A stretch of DNA of 64,000 nt, from positions 47,420-111,419 of the forward strand of contig NZ_JBBWUA010000009.1 of NCBI RefSeq assembly GCF_038181555.1, given 5' to 3'. Shown here in pieces: positions 6,779 through 14,085 of the stretch. The first letter of the stretch is position 1, and each line of letters starts with the position of its first letter. Position numbers and translations under genes: made by a program. The DNA is from Desulfitobacterium sp038181555 (lineage in GTDB: Bacteria > Bacillota > Desulfitobacteriia > Desulfitobacteriales > Desulfitobacteriaceae). The notes under the pieces were generated by a model. The model saw nothing but the letters and a program-made list of their open reading frames with translations, did not search any database and was not told the origin of the DNA.

Positions 6779-8239
6779 TCAATATCCCAATAGTTTCTTC
6801 GATCCTTCTAACCGGCTCATTACGTTGTCCAGCCCCAAGAGGGGTACGATATCGTAGAGCTCGGGGCCGTGCATTTGCCCGGTCAAAGCAATTCGAATCG
6901 GCATAAAGACTTGCTTCCCACCCAGCTTCAGCTCTTTAGTCACCTGTTTGAACAAAGGCTTGACCGTATCCACCGTGATTTCGTCCAAGCTCTTTAGTTT
7001 TTCAACAAAAAGGTCTAGGACAGCGGTCACTTGTTCGCCTTGAAGAATTTCTAAGGCTTCACCTTCCGGAGCAGGAGCCTCACCGCCTCGAACATAGTGG
7101 ATATAATCCTTGACTTGAGCCAGATAATCCAGATGATTAATGATGGCTTGAATATAGCGAGTCGCCCAAGCTCGGTCCGCTGTGGAGACGTTTTCTTGAG
7201 GGATGACTCCCACTTCTTGTAGATACGGTAGGGCGAGATCCGTTAAGCGCTCTGGATCAGCCTTTTTAATGTAATGAGCGTTAATATAATTTAATTTATT
7301 GAGATCAAAGACAGCCGGGCTCTTGGAGACTCGATTTAGGGAGAAGGCTTGAATCATTTCTTCAAGGGTAAAGAACTCTTCCTCTCCAGCAGGAGACCAT
7401 CCCATTAAAGCAATAAAGTTCGCGACCGCTTCCGGTAAGTATCCTTTTCTCTGATAGTCAATAACAGCTGTATCCCCATCCCGCTTGCTCATTTTTCTCC
7501 CTTCCGTGTTGAGGATCAAGGAGACATGAGCGAATTCCGGTGGGGTAATCCCTAAGGCCTGGTAGATCAAAATTTGACGAGGAGTATTGGAAAGATGCTC
7601 TTCACCGCGAATGACATGGGTCACATTCATGGTCGTATCGTCAATGACCACCGCAAAATTATAGGTTGGAATGCCATCGGATTTAACAATAACATAATCC
7701 CCGATTCCGTCACTTTCGAAAATGACCTCGCCCCGGACCCGATCGTTGATAACGATCTGTTGTCCTTCAGGCACCCGGAAACGAACCACCGGCTTACGGC
7801 CTGCTACTTCGTGTTTCTGACGATCTTCCTCTGTAAGGTGCCGGCATTTCCCTAGATATCGAGGGGTATCCCCCTTAGCAATCAATTCCTGACGCTCTTG
7901 CTCCAGCTCTTCTTCCGAACAATAGCAATAATAGGCATCGCCATTGGCTATGAGCTTATCTGTGTATTCTTGATAAAGGGCGAGACGCTCGGTTTGGCGA
8001 TAAGGTCCATTATCGCCGCCCACTTCGAGCCCTTCATTCCATTGGATATTTAACCAGCGTAAGGCTTCGAGAATATTATGCTCCGATTCACGACTGGAAC
8101 GCTCCAGGTCTGTATCTTCACTGCGCACGATAAATACCCCGTTTTCCTTACGGGACAACAAATAGTTGAAAAGCGCGGAACGTGCACCGCCGATATGTAA
8201 GGGCCCCGTTGGGCTGGGAGCAAAACGAACTTTAAGCAT
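6779..8239 (-). CDS. gltX: Glutamyl-tRNA synthetase
   Basis: Class I synthetase charging tRNA-Glu. In many Firmicutes the enzyme also mischarges tRNA-Gln. The HIGH signature is in FAPSPTGPLHIGGARSAL at residues 6-23, and the KMSKS-type signature appears as KMSKRDGD near residue 250. The catalytic domain contains the CxCxxxY-like segment YCYCSEEELEQE. A helical anticodon-binding domain completes the 486 residues. The ATG follows CTAAGGAGGAAG at good spacing. It belongs to the ispD-ispF-gltX series, but repeat element B lies between ispF and gltX, ending 31 bases before this start, and could affect read-through or mRNA stability. Confidence 0.97.
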   Translation of the reverse strand: MLKVRFAPSPTGPLHIGGARSALFNYLLSRKENGVFIVRSEDTDLERSSRESEHNILEALRWLNIQWNEGLEVGGDNGPYRQTERLALYQEYTDKLIANGDAYYCYCSEEELEQERQELIAKGDTPRYLGKCRHLTEEDRQKHEVAGRKPVVRFRVPEGQQIVINDRVRGEVIFESDGIGDYVIVKSDGIPTYNFAVVIDDTTMNVTHVIRGEEHLSNTPRQILIYQALGITPPEFAHVSLILNTEGRKMSKRDGDTAVIDYQRKGYLPEAVANFIALMGWSPAGEEEFFTLEEMIQAFSLNRVSKSPAVFDLNKLNYINAHYIKKADPERLTDLALPYLQEVGVIPQENVSTADRAWATRYIQAIINHLDYLAQVKDYIHYVRGGEAPAPEGEALEILQGEQVTAVLDLFVEKLKSLDEITVDTVKPLFKQVTKELKLGGKQVFMPIRIALTGQMHGPELYDIVPLLGLDNVMSRLEGSKKLLGY

Positions 8240-8270
8240 AGGTATTCTTCCTCCTTAGTAATCTGTCGAG

Positions 8271-8774
8271 TCTCCAGGATTTTGCTTTACATCATTCGCT
8301 AAGTAAGCTGTGCGGTACCAAACTAATCGCTCAAGCTCTCCGCTCCGTCGGGGCTCCGGCTAAATCGTCTCCTGACTCTCTAGCCGGTTGGAAACGTCCT
8401 GTTTCCAACCCGACTCTGCTGCGTGCTTTTCACGAAGTTTGGTATCCTGCTCGCTTAAAAGTCGCTCACTATTGTAAATCAAAATCCTTGGGTTGTTTAT
8501 CGGCTTTATAAGCTTGAAATATTAGCATAACTTGTATAATCCTGAGGCGCCTACCCAAGGGTTTGCTTCTACAGAAGGGAACGCCTTCTAAGCGAGCAGC
8601 TAGCCGTTCTTCGCGAAAAGTTCTCAACGGAGAAAGGTTGGAAACAGGACGTTTCCAACCAGCTATGAGGCATGGAGCCGATTTAGCCGGGGACCTTTCG
8701 GAGTTGAAAGCTTGAGCGTTAGAACGGATGCGCGCAGCTTACTGAGTGACCGGTGTAAAGCAAAACCCTGGAGA
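8271..8774. repeat. Structured inverted-repeat element, copy B (two arms of about 220 nt)
   Basis: Second copy of the element at 2372-2988. Left arm 8271-8491, inverted right arm 8555-8774, centre only 63 nt. Left-arm stems: P1 8274-8290/8474-8491, P2 8304-8308/8453-8457, P3 GTACCAAACT 8315-8324 with AGTTTGGTAT 8436-8445, P4 GTCGGG 8347-8352 with CCCGAC 8409-8414. P5 is CCGGCTA 8356-8362 with TAGCCGG 8381-8387, and P6 is 8387-8395/8401-8409. The right arm keeps the same stems with other bases: P3 CCGTTC/GAACGG, P4 GAAAGGT/ACCTTTC with outer CAAC/GTTG. It lies 10 nt after the ispF stop and upstream of gltX, inside what is normally one operon. Confidence 0.85.
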
Positions 8775-8784
8775 CAGCACTTTC

Positions 8785-9264
8785 TTAGACATTCTTAATC
8801 AGAAGCACTATCGCCTGCGAACTGATTCCTTCTTCTCGGCCTTCGAAGCCCAAACGTTCTGTGGTAGTTGCTTTTACTGAGACATTTTCAACCTCGGTAC
8901 GTAGAGCACGGGCTAGATTCTCGCGCATTTGTGCTATATGGGGAGCGAGCTTAGGGCGTTGGGCCGCGATGATGCAGTCGATATTGCCGATTTTATAGCC
9001 GCGTTCCAACAATAGTCCCATGACGAGTTCGAGCAGCTTCATACTGGAGATCCCCCGATATTGCTCGTCGGTATCTGGGAAGTGTTTCCCCAGATCTCCT
9101 AAAGCCAAGGCTCCAAGAAGTGCGTCCATGATGGCATGAGTGAGGACATCTGCATCAGAATGACCCAGCAACCCCTTTTCATGGGGAATCTCGATTCCAC
9201 CCAATATCAGCGGACGACCTTCCACCAGCGCATGAACATCGTAACCAATCCCTACTCTAAGCAT
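8785..9264 (-). CDS. ispF: 2-C-methyl-D-erythritol 2,4-cyclodiphosphate synthase
   Basis: Fifth enzyme of the methylerythritol phosphate route to isoprenoids. It cyclises CDP-methylerythritol 2-phosphate with release of CMP, using a zinc ion. The zinc-site motif GIGYDVHAL near the N-terminus supplies Asp and His. HSDADVLTHAIMDALLGA supplies further ligands, and ATTTERLGFEGREEGI matches the C-terminal nucleotide-binding segment. Length is 159 residues, complete. It follows ispD by about 100 bases on the minus strand, the usual order. Confidence 0.97.
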   Translation of the reverse strand: MLRVGIGYDVHALVEGRPLILGGIEIPHEKGLLGHSDADVLTHAIMDALLGALALGDLGKHFPDTDEQYRGISSMKLLELVMGLLLERGYKIGNIDCIIAAQRPKLAPHIAQMRENLARALRTEVENVSVKATTTERLGFEGREEGISSQAIVLLIKNV

Positions 9265-9367
9265 TCATCAGACTCCTTAACCTCTTAAAATTGATTTAAT
9301 CTAATTATCAATTCCTAAATGATGGTGACCCAGATAAAAATCTTTCATTCAACAGCGGTGCACCACG

Positions 9368-10063
9368 TTATTTACTTTCGCGTTTGGCTAGGATGCTTTC
9401 TGCTAAGTCCAAATCCTCCGGGGTCGTGATCTTGATATTCTCTAACGATCCCATAAGGGTTTGGACGGGGTGACCCTGCCATTCTACTAAAGCAGCATCA
9501 TCCGTTGCCAGATATCCTGACTCGACGGCTCTTTGATGGGCCTCTTCGAGAAGATGCCGATCAAAAACTTGTGGGGTCTGGACAGCTCTGAGGGTGTCCC
9601 GAGGAGGAGTTTCGAGGACCTTGCCTTGGGAATCCACCTTCTTAATCGTATCCTTGACCGGGATCGCCATAATCGCTGCCCTAAATTCTTCCGCCTCTGT
9701 AAAAAAACGGTTTAATTCTTGACAAGTCAAAAGGGGGCGTGCCCCATCATGGACCGCCACCCTTTGGATTAACGGGCTGAGAGCCTTTAGCCCCGCAAAT
9801 ACTGATTCTTGACGTTCTTTACCGCCGACGACAATGGAAGAAACCTTTTGCAATCCCTCGGACTCAACCAACTCACCGATACTTTGCCGATCCTCTCGGG
9901 AGGCGACAATAACTATCTCGCTGATTAGCTCAGATTGTTCAAAGAGAGCTAGAGTGTGTGCGAGAAGCGGTCGCCCCCGCAAAGGAATGAATTGTTTATT
10001 GATCGACACTCCCATGCGTTTTCCTTGACCTGCAGCAGGTATCACAACACCCAGCTTAACCAA
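9368..10063 (-). CDS. ispD: 2-C-methyl-D-erythritol 4-phosphate cytidylyltransferase
   Basis: Third step of the methylerythritol phosphate pathway: joins CTP and methylerythritol 4-phosphate. The nucleotide-binding motif GVVIPAAGQGKRMG is at the N-terminus. VHDGARPLL and AIPVKDTIKKVD are family motifs, and ATDDAALVEWQGHPV matches the substrate loop. I chose TTG at 10063 because GAGGTGG sits 6 bases upstream. ATG codons at 10069 and 10078 overlap that box, and an upstream ATG at 10111 would extend far into the preceding gene. The start overlaps the end of the PIN/TRAM gene by 8 bases, indicating translational coupling. Confidence 0.94.
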   Translation of the reverse strand: MVKLGVVIPAAGQGKRMGVSINKQFIPLRGRPLLAHTLALFEQSELISEIVIVASREDRQSIGELVESEGLQKVSSIVVGGKERQESVFAGLKALSPLIQRVAVHDGARPLLTCQELNRFFTEAEEFRAAIMAIPVKDTIKKVDSQGKVLETPPRDTLRAVQTPQVFDRHLLEEAHQRAVESGYLATDDAALVEWQGHPVQTLMGSLENIKITTPEDLDLAESILAKRESK

Positions 10064-11225
10064 GGGCATCCACCTCATTCGTCGCTGACAGGCCAATCGA
10101 CTTTTTTTCATGGAGGGCTTTCGGTTTAGCGAAAATCATGCGCCCTGCGGCAGTCTGCAAAACACTGGTAACTAACACAGTTATGGTTTGCCCCATATAT
10201 CTGCGACCAGTATCCACCACGATCATCGTGCCATCATCCAAGTAGGCTACCCCTTGTCCGGGTTCCTTACCCTCTTTCATCACTTGAACTTCCATCTCTT
10301 CCCCAGGTAGTACGATGGGTTTGACCGCATTAGCCAGTTCATTGATATTAAGGACTTTTACCCCCTGCAACTCTGCCACCTTATTGAGGTTATAGTCATT
10401 GGTGAGAATCGGTGCATCAAGATTTTGTCCCAAGCGAACCAATTTGCTATCCACTTCCGCGATATCCTCAAAGTCCACTTCCATGATTTCCACATTATTG
10501 GCTAACTTCTCTTTGGAAATCTGGTTTAAGATGTCCAACCCTCGGCGACCACGATTGCGTTTTAAGAGATCAGATGAGTCTGCAATATGCTGGAGCTCCT
10601 CAAGAACAAAACCTGGGATTAGCAACGTCCCCTCAAGAAAACCGGTCTGAACGATGTCCGCGATGCGTCCATCGATAATCACACTAGTGTCCAGAATTTT
10701 ATAATTGAGCATAGCAGCGTCCGAACCTTGTCTTGACTGCCCATCCTTGCCTTTGCTCTTATCTGCTTTGTCCCCCCGAAGTTTCGGAAAGAAAGTAAAA
10801 TAGCTAAATATCTCTTCTTTCCGTTTAACTCCAATAATCAAGCCTAAGTAACCCAAGGAAGCACTTAAAATTATGGATAACACACTCCCGATAATGGGGA
10901 TGCCATTTAAGGCATTGCTTAATAAACTAGCAATTATAAGTCCGATTATAATACCAAGCGCACCACCGATTAATTCATGGGTAGGAACTTTGTTCATGCG
11001 AGCATCGAGCCATGCCATCATTTTTAAGAACCCTCGTATACCTGGTGGGGCAATTAGGAAGCCGATACTAGAGAAAATTACCACCATGGCCACAAATGAC
11101 CATATGGGAGAAATCGGCCATCCCAATGACTGTAATACATTAAGACTCAATAGGAAAGCATTAAGGTAAAAACCTAACGCTCCAGCTAAAACCGTGATGA
11201 TACCGCGTACAATTTTGCGAATCAT
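10056..11225 (-). CDS. PIN/TRAM domain membrane protein (YacL type)
   Basis: Integral membrane protein with four predicted hydrophobic helices in the first 140 or so residues. A PIN nuclease-like domain follows (ILDTSVIIDGRIADIVQTGFLEG, with LTNDYNLNKVA carrying the later acidic residue). A C-terminal TRAM domain ends near VAYLDDGTMIVVDTGRRYMG. Family members have been called PilT-like, and the molecular role is not established. The TRAM domain suggests RNA binding. AAAGGAGGTGAAATG places the start at the second of two adjacent ATGs (11225, 389 residues). It stands between carD and ispD, the position of yacL in Bacillus. Confidence 0.9.
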   Translation of the reverse strand: MIRKIVRGIITVLAGALGFYLNAFLLSLNVLQSLGWPISPIWSFVAMVVIFSSIGFLIAPPGIRGFLKMMAWLDARMNKVPTHELIGGALGIIIGLIIASLLSNALNGIPIIGSVLSIILSASLGYLGLIIGVKRKEEIFSYFTFFPKLRGDKADKSKGKDGQSRQGSDAAMLNYKILDTSVIIDGRIADIVQTGFLEGTLLIPGFVLEELQHIADSSDLLKRNRGRRGLDILNQISKEKLANNVEIMEVDFEDIAEVDSKLVRLGQNLDAPILTNDYNLNKVAELQGVKVLNINELANAVKPIVLPGEEMEVQVMKEGKEPGQGVAYLDDGTMIVVDTGRRYMGQTITVLVTSVLQTAAGRMIFAKPKALHEKKSIGLSATNEVDALG

Positions 11226-11307
11226 CATTTCACCTCCTTTATCATTATTTTGGCTGAAATCTTTTACCATTATACTAGCATTTACCATATATTTTCAATT
11301 CTAAAAT

Positions 11308-11784
11308 TTAGGCAAGAAGCCCCTTTATTCGCTGTGTCATTTCATCAGCTTTCACACCCTCGGCCAAAACCAATTCACTGACCAAGATTTGACAGGCATT
11401 ATCATACATTTTTTTCTCCCCTGTTGAGAGACCTTTTTCATGATCTCTTTGTGAGAGACTGCGCACCACCTCCGCTATTGAAAAAATATCGCCGCTTTTG
11501 ATTCGATCCATATTGGCTCGATAGCGTCTATTCCACGCTAAGACAGGAAGCGTACTTTCATTTTCGAGAATCTTAAGCACCTCAGGTACTTCATCAGATG
11601 AAATCACTTCCCGAATGCCTAGCTGGTTTACATTATTTAAAGGAATAAAAACCTTCATATTCCCTATCGGAATATTCATGACGTAATAGCGATGGGACTC
11701 TCCAAGAACCTCTCTCTCTTCGATGGCTTCGATCACTCCTGCTCCATGCATTGGGTAAACTACTCTATCTCCGATACAAAACAT
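11308..11784 (-). CDS. CarD/CdnL family RNA polymerase-binding regulator
   Basis: The N-terminal RNA polymerase-interacting domain starts FCIGDRVVYPMHGAGVIEAI, the typical CarD Tudor-like fold that binds the beta subunit and stabilises open complexes at rRNA promoters. The C-terminal helical domain includes LPVLAWNRRYRANMDRI, with the Trp that inserts near the upstream edge of the bubble. Length is 158 residues, normal. Two tandem sigma-A type promoters precede it, consistent with strong constitutive expression. It is the first gene of the carD-yacL-ispD-ispF unit. Confidence 0.92.
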   Translation of the reverse strand: MFCIGDRVVYPMHGAGVIEAIEEREVLGESHRYYVMNIPIGNMKVFIPLNNVNQLGIREVISSDEVPEVLKILENESTLPVLAWNRRYRANMDRIKSGDIFSIAEVVRSLSQRDHEKGLSTGEKKMYDNACQILVSELVLAEGVKADEMTQRIKGLLA

Positions 11785-11804
11785 TGAGATCCCCCCTTAC
11801 GCTC

Positions 11805-11833
11805 ATTATAGCAATAATCGAATAAGGGGTCAA
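11805..11833 (-). promoter_or_regulatory. carD proximal promoter
   Basis: TTGACC (11828-11833) and TATAAT (11805-11810) on the minus strand are 17 bp apart. The predicted transcript starts only a few bases before the ribosome binding site. Confidence 0.65.
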
Positions 11834-11843
11834 AAATTTTTTA

Positions 11844-11872
11844 ATTATATCATAGACAACCTGCTCTGTCAA
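11844..11872 (-). promoter_or_regulatory. carD distal promoter
   Basis: Perfect consensus TTGACA (11867-11872) and TATAAT (11844-11849) on the minus strand with a 17-bp spacer, about 40 bp upstream of the proximal promoter. Confidence 0.75.
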
Positions 11873-11904
11873 TTTCTTGTTTTCCCTGGCAGGATTGTAG
11901 AAAA

Positions 11905-11934
11905 TTGACAACTCCACCAACCGCTCGTTATAAT
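11905..11934 (+). promoter_or_regulatory. Promoter of the plus-strand DUF1573-like gene
   Basis: TTGACA (11905-11910) and TATAAT (11929-11934) are separated by 18 bp. The start codon at 11967 follows GAAAGGAGTGAGG. Confidence 0.7.
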
Positions 11935-11966
11935 TAAGGTGTCAGAAAGGAGTGAGGAAATAACTT

Positions 11967-12359
11967 ATGGATAATCTCACAGATCGCTATCAAACTCTCG
12001 TTCAATCCCTCCTGATTCGTCACCAAAGCATCTTAGATATCATCACCAAGGGACAGGAAGCCTCCTCTCGAGTCAATCGAGCTGTGGTGAAGAGTGTGAC
12101 CGATTGCGGCTGCTTAGGTATTGATGCCCATAAGAAACCGATCCCGGAAGAGGCGAGCATGCAAGACTTGAAGAACTTGCTGGACAGCCAACTCGATGGA
12201 AAGCTTTGCGAAAACTGCCAAGACATCATTGAAGCAGAACTTGGGGAACAATTCTTTTACATAGCTGCTTTAGCCAACACCTTGGATATATCCCTAAGCG
12301 AGGTCCTTGCCAAGCAGGAAAAGAAACTCTCCACCCTGACCATCTTTAACCTTACTTAG
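11967..12359 (+). CDS. Uncharacterised Clostridia protein (DUF1573-like), conserved near carD/radA
   Basis: 130-residue soluble, mostly helical protein without signal peptide. Notable features are RHQSILDIITKGQEA, a CGC pair near residue 49, and LCENCQDIIEAELGEQFFYIAAL with a CxxC near residue 92. The four cysteines could bind metal. Similar proteins are, as far as I recall, annotated DUF1573 in Clostridia and sit in this neighbourhood; function is unknown. It is transcribed opposite to carD and radA from its own promoter and ends in its own terminator. It occupies the place where disA lies in Bacillus. Confidence 0.75.
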   Translation: MDNLTDRYQTLVQSLLIRHQSILDIITKGQEASSRVNRAVVKSVTDCGCLGIDAHKKPIPEEASMQDLKNLLDSQLDGKLCENCQDIIEAELGEQFFYIAALANTLDISLSEVLAKQEKKLSTLTIFNLT

Positions 12360-12420
12360 TTCCACTCAATTCTGACGTATCCTCCCGCACCCATTCGTTA
12401 AGGACTAATATGAATTTTGA

Positions 12421-12455
12421 GCCGTATCTTTTTGAAGATACGGTATTTGTTTTTT
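12421..12455 (+). terminator. Terminator after the DUF1573-like gene
   Basis: CCGTATCTT pairs with AAGATACGG around a short loop and is followed by TATTTGTTTTTT on the plus strand. Confidence 0.8.
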
Positions 12456-12473
12456 AGGCCATAAACATGACCT

Positions 12474-13823
12474 CTAGGACTCAAACATGACTTGAACTGC
12501 TTCTTCGACGGTCTTTACTGGAACAATCGCAAAATTATGAGTAGATTTTACAGCGGCGATATTGATTTGCGGGAGAATGCAGCCTTCAAAGCCTAATTTC
12601 ATAGCTTCTTTCACCCGGTTTTCAATCTGAGCAATCCCTCGCACTTCACCTGTCAGTCCCACTTCACCAATGAGAGCATAGCGCTTCAGGGGACGATCTC
12701 GCATACTGGAGGCAATAGCTGCAATACAAGCTAAATCAACCCCCGGATCATCAATGCGTATTCCGCCGGCGATATTGATGAACACATCCTGAGCTCCCAA
12801 ATGAAAACCCACCTTTTTATCAAGCACAGCCAAAAGCATCAAGACCCGGTTATAATCAATCCCCGTGGCTGTTCGACGAGGTGGCCCGTAGGTCGTCGGG
12901 GTGACCAAGGCTTGAATTTCTACCAACAGAGGCCGAGAGCCTTCCATGACTACTGCCACAGAGGATCCCGGTGCCGTGGAAGAATTCTCTCCCAAAAAGG
13001 CTCGAGAGGGGTTGGGTACCTCAAGCAAGCCGTCTTCGTGCATCTCAAATACCCCAATCTCATTGGTAGAACCGAAACGATTTTTCACAGCCCTCAACAA
13101 ACGATACACATGATGGCGATCCCCTTCAAAATAGAGGACCGTGTCCACAATATGCTCTAAGACCCGAGGTCCGGCAATGGCTCCTTCTTTTGTCACATGG
13201 CCCACTAAGAAGATCGGAATCTCTTCTTCTTTGGCTATGCGCATGAGGAAAGCAGCCCCTTCGCGAACCTGACTCACACTCCCCGCTGCTGCCTGCAGTT
13301 CTTCCAAGACCATGGTTTGGATAGAATCAATAATCAAGAGTCCCGGCTTCATGGCTAGGGCAACATCTTTGATAACCTCTAGCCGAGTCTCCGTCAGAAT
13401 ATGCAAGTGAGATTCAGTAATTCCTAGACGCTCCGCTCTCAGCTTGATCTGCTTTTCGGATTCTTCTCCGGAAATATAGAGTACGTCCATTTTTTTTGCT
13501 AACAATCCAGCGGTTTGCAGGAGCAGGGTAGACTTGCCAATTCCCGGCTCCCCACCCAAAAGTACAAAGGAGCCCGGCACAATGCCCCCGCCCAAGACTC
13601 TATTCAGCTCTTGGCAACCAGAGCTTACTCTTTCTTCTTCCTGAAGCATAATCTCGGTCAAGGGCGTCGCCCTTACCCCTGTAGAGGTGCGCTTAGCGGT
13701 AGAACGTTCTAAGATCTCTTCCACTAAAGTATTCCATTCCCCACAACCCGGGCATTTTCCTAACCAACGAGCACTTTCTTGCCCGCAGGCTTGACAAAAA
13801 AACCGCGTTTTTATCTTCGCCAA
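12474..13823 (-). CDS. radA: DNA repair protein RadA (Sms)
   Basis: RecA-like ATPase that helps branch migration and processing of recombination intermediates. Order of parts: N-terminal zinc finger FCQACGQESARWLGKCPGCG; Walker A GGEPGIGKSTLL near residue 87; Walker B LLIIDSIQTM; the RadA-specific KNRFGSTNEIGVFEM; and a C-terminal Lon-like domain. Length 449 is normal. The start is TTG at 13823 with AAAGGCGG upstream. It is separated from clpC by a bidirectional terminator, so radA has its own transcription signals here. Confidence 0.97.
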   Translation of the reverse strand: MAKIKTRFFCQACGQESARWLGKCPGCGEWNTLVEEILERSTAKRTSTGVRATPLTEIMLQEEERVSSGCQELNRVLGGGIVPGSFVLLGGEPGIGKSTLLLQTAGLLAKKMDVLYISGEESEKQIKLRAERLGITESHLHILTETRLEVIKDVALAMKPGLLIIDSIQTMVLEELQAAAGSVSQVREGAAFLMRIAKEEEIPIFLVGHVTKEGAIAGPRVLEHIVDTVLYFEGDRHHVYRLLRAVKNRFGSTNEIGVFEMHEDGLLEVPNPSRAFLGENSSTAPGSSVAVVMEGSRPLLVEIQALVTPTTYGPPRRTATGIDYNRVLMLLAVLDKKVGFHLGAQDVFINIAGGIRIDDPGVDLACIAAIASSMRDRPLKRYALIGEVGLTGEVRGIAQIENRVKEAMKLGFEGCILPQINIAAVKSTHNFAIVPVKTVEEAVQVMFES

Positions 13824-13968
13824 ATAGGTATCCGCCTTTCTCTACCATCGATCATCTCAACTTTACCCTTATAAGAAAATACGTTTGGTCATTCAATTTT
13901 TAAGTCCAAGTACCTATTTTAACTAATTGTTCGATAATTCGTTAGCTCGATATTTCGTTTGCAGAAAG

Positions 13969-13998
13969 TTCTAGGCTAACCCTGAGGTTAGCCTAGAA
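13969..13998. terminator. Bidirectional-looking terminator between clpC and radA
   Basis: A 13-bp perfect stem TTCTAGGCTAACC/GGTTAGCCTAGAA with a 4-base loop. On the minus strand it lies after the clpC stop and separates the ctsR operon from radA. The T-tract is weak. Confidence 0.6.
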
Positions 13999-14085
13999 TA
14001 GGTATATCCTTTATTTTACCATAAATCTTATACAGTACCAAAACTTAAAGCACTAAAATTTAAACTGACAAGAAATCCATAGAAA

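Noticed and set aside
2372..8774. Elements A and B as insertion sequences or group II introns
   Set aside because: No transposase or reverse transcriptase frame, no domain V hairpin, and no clear target duplication at the ends.
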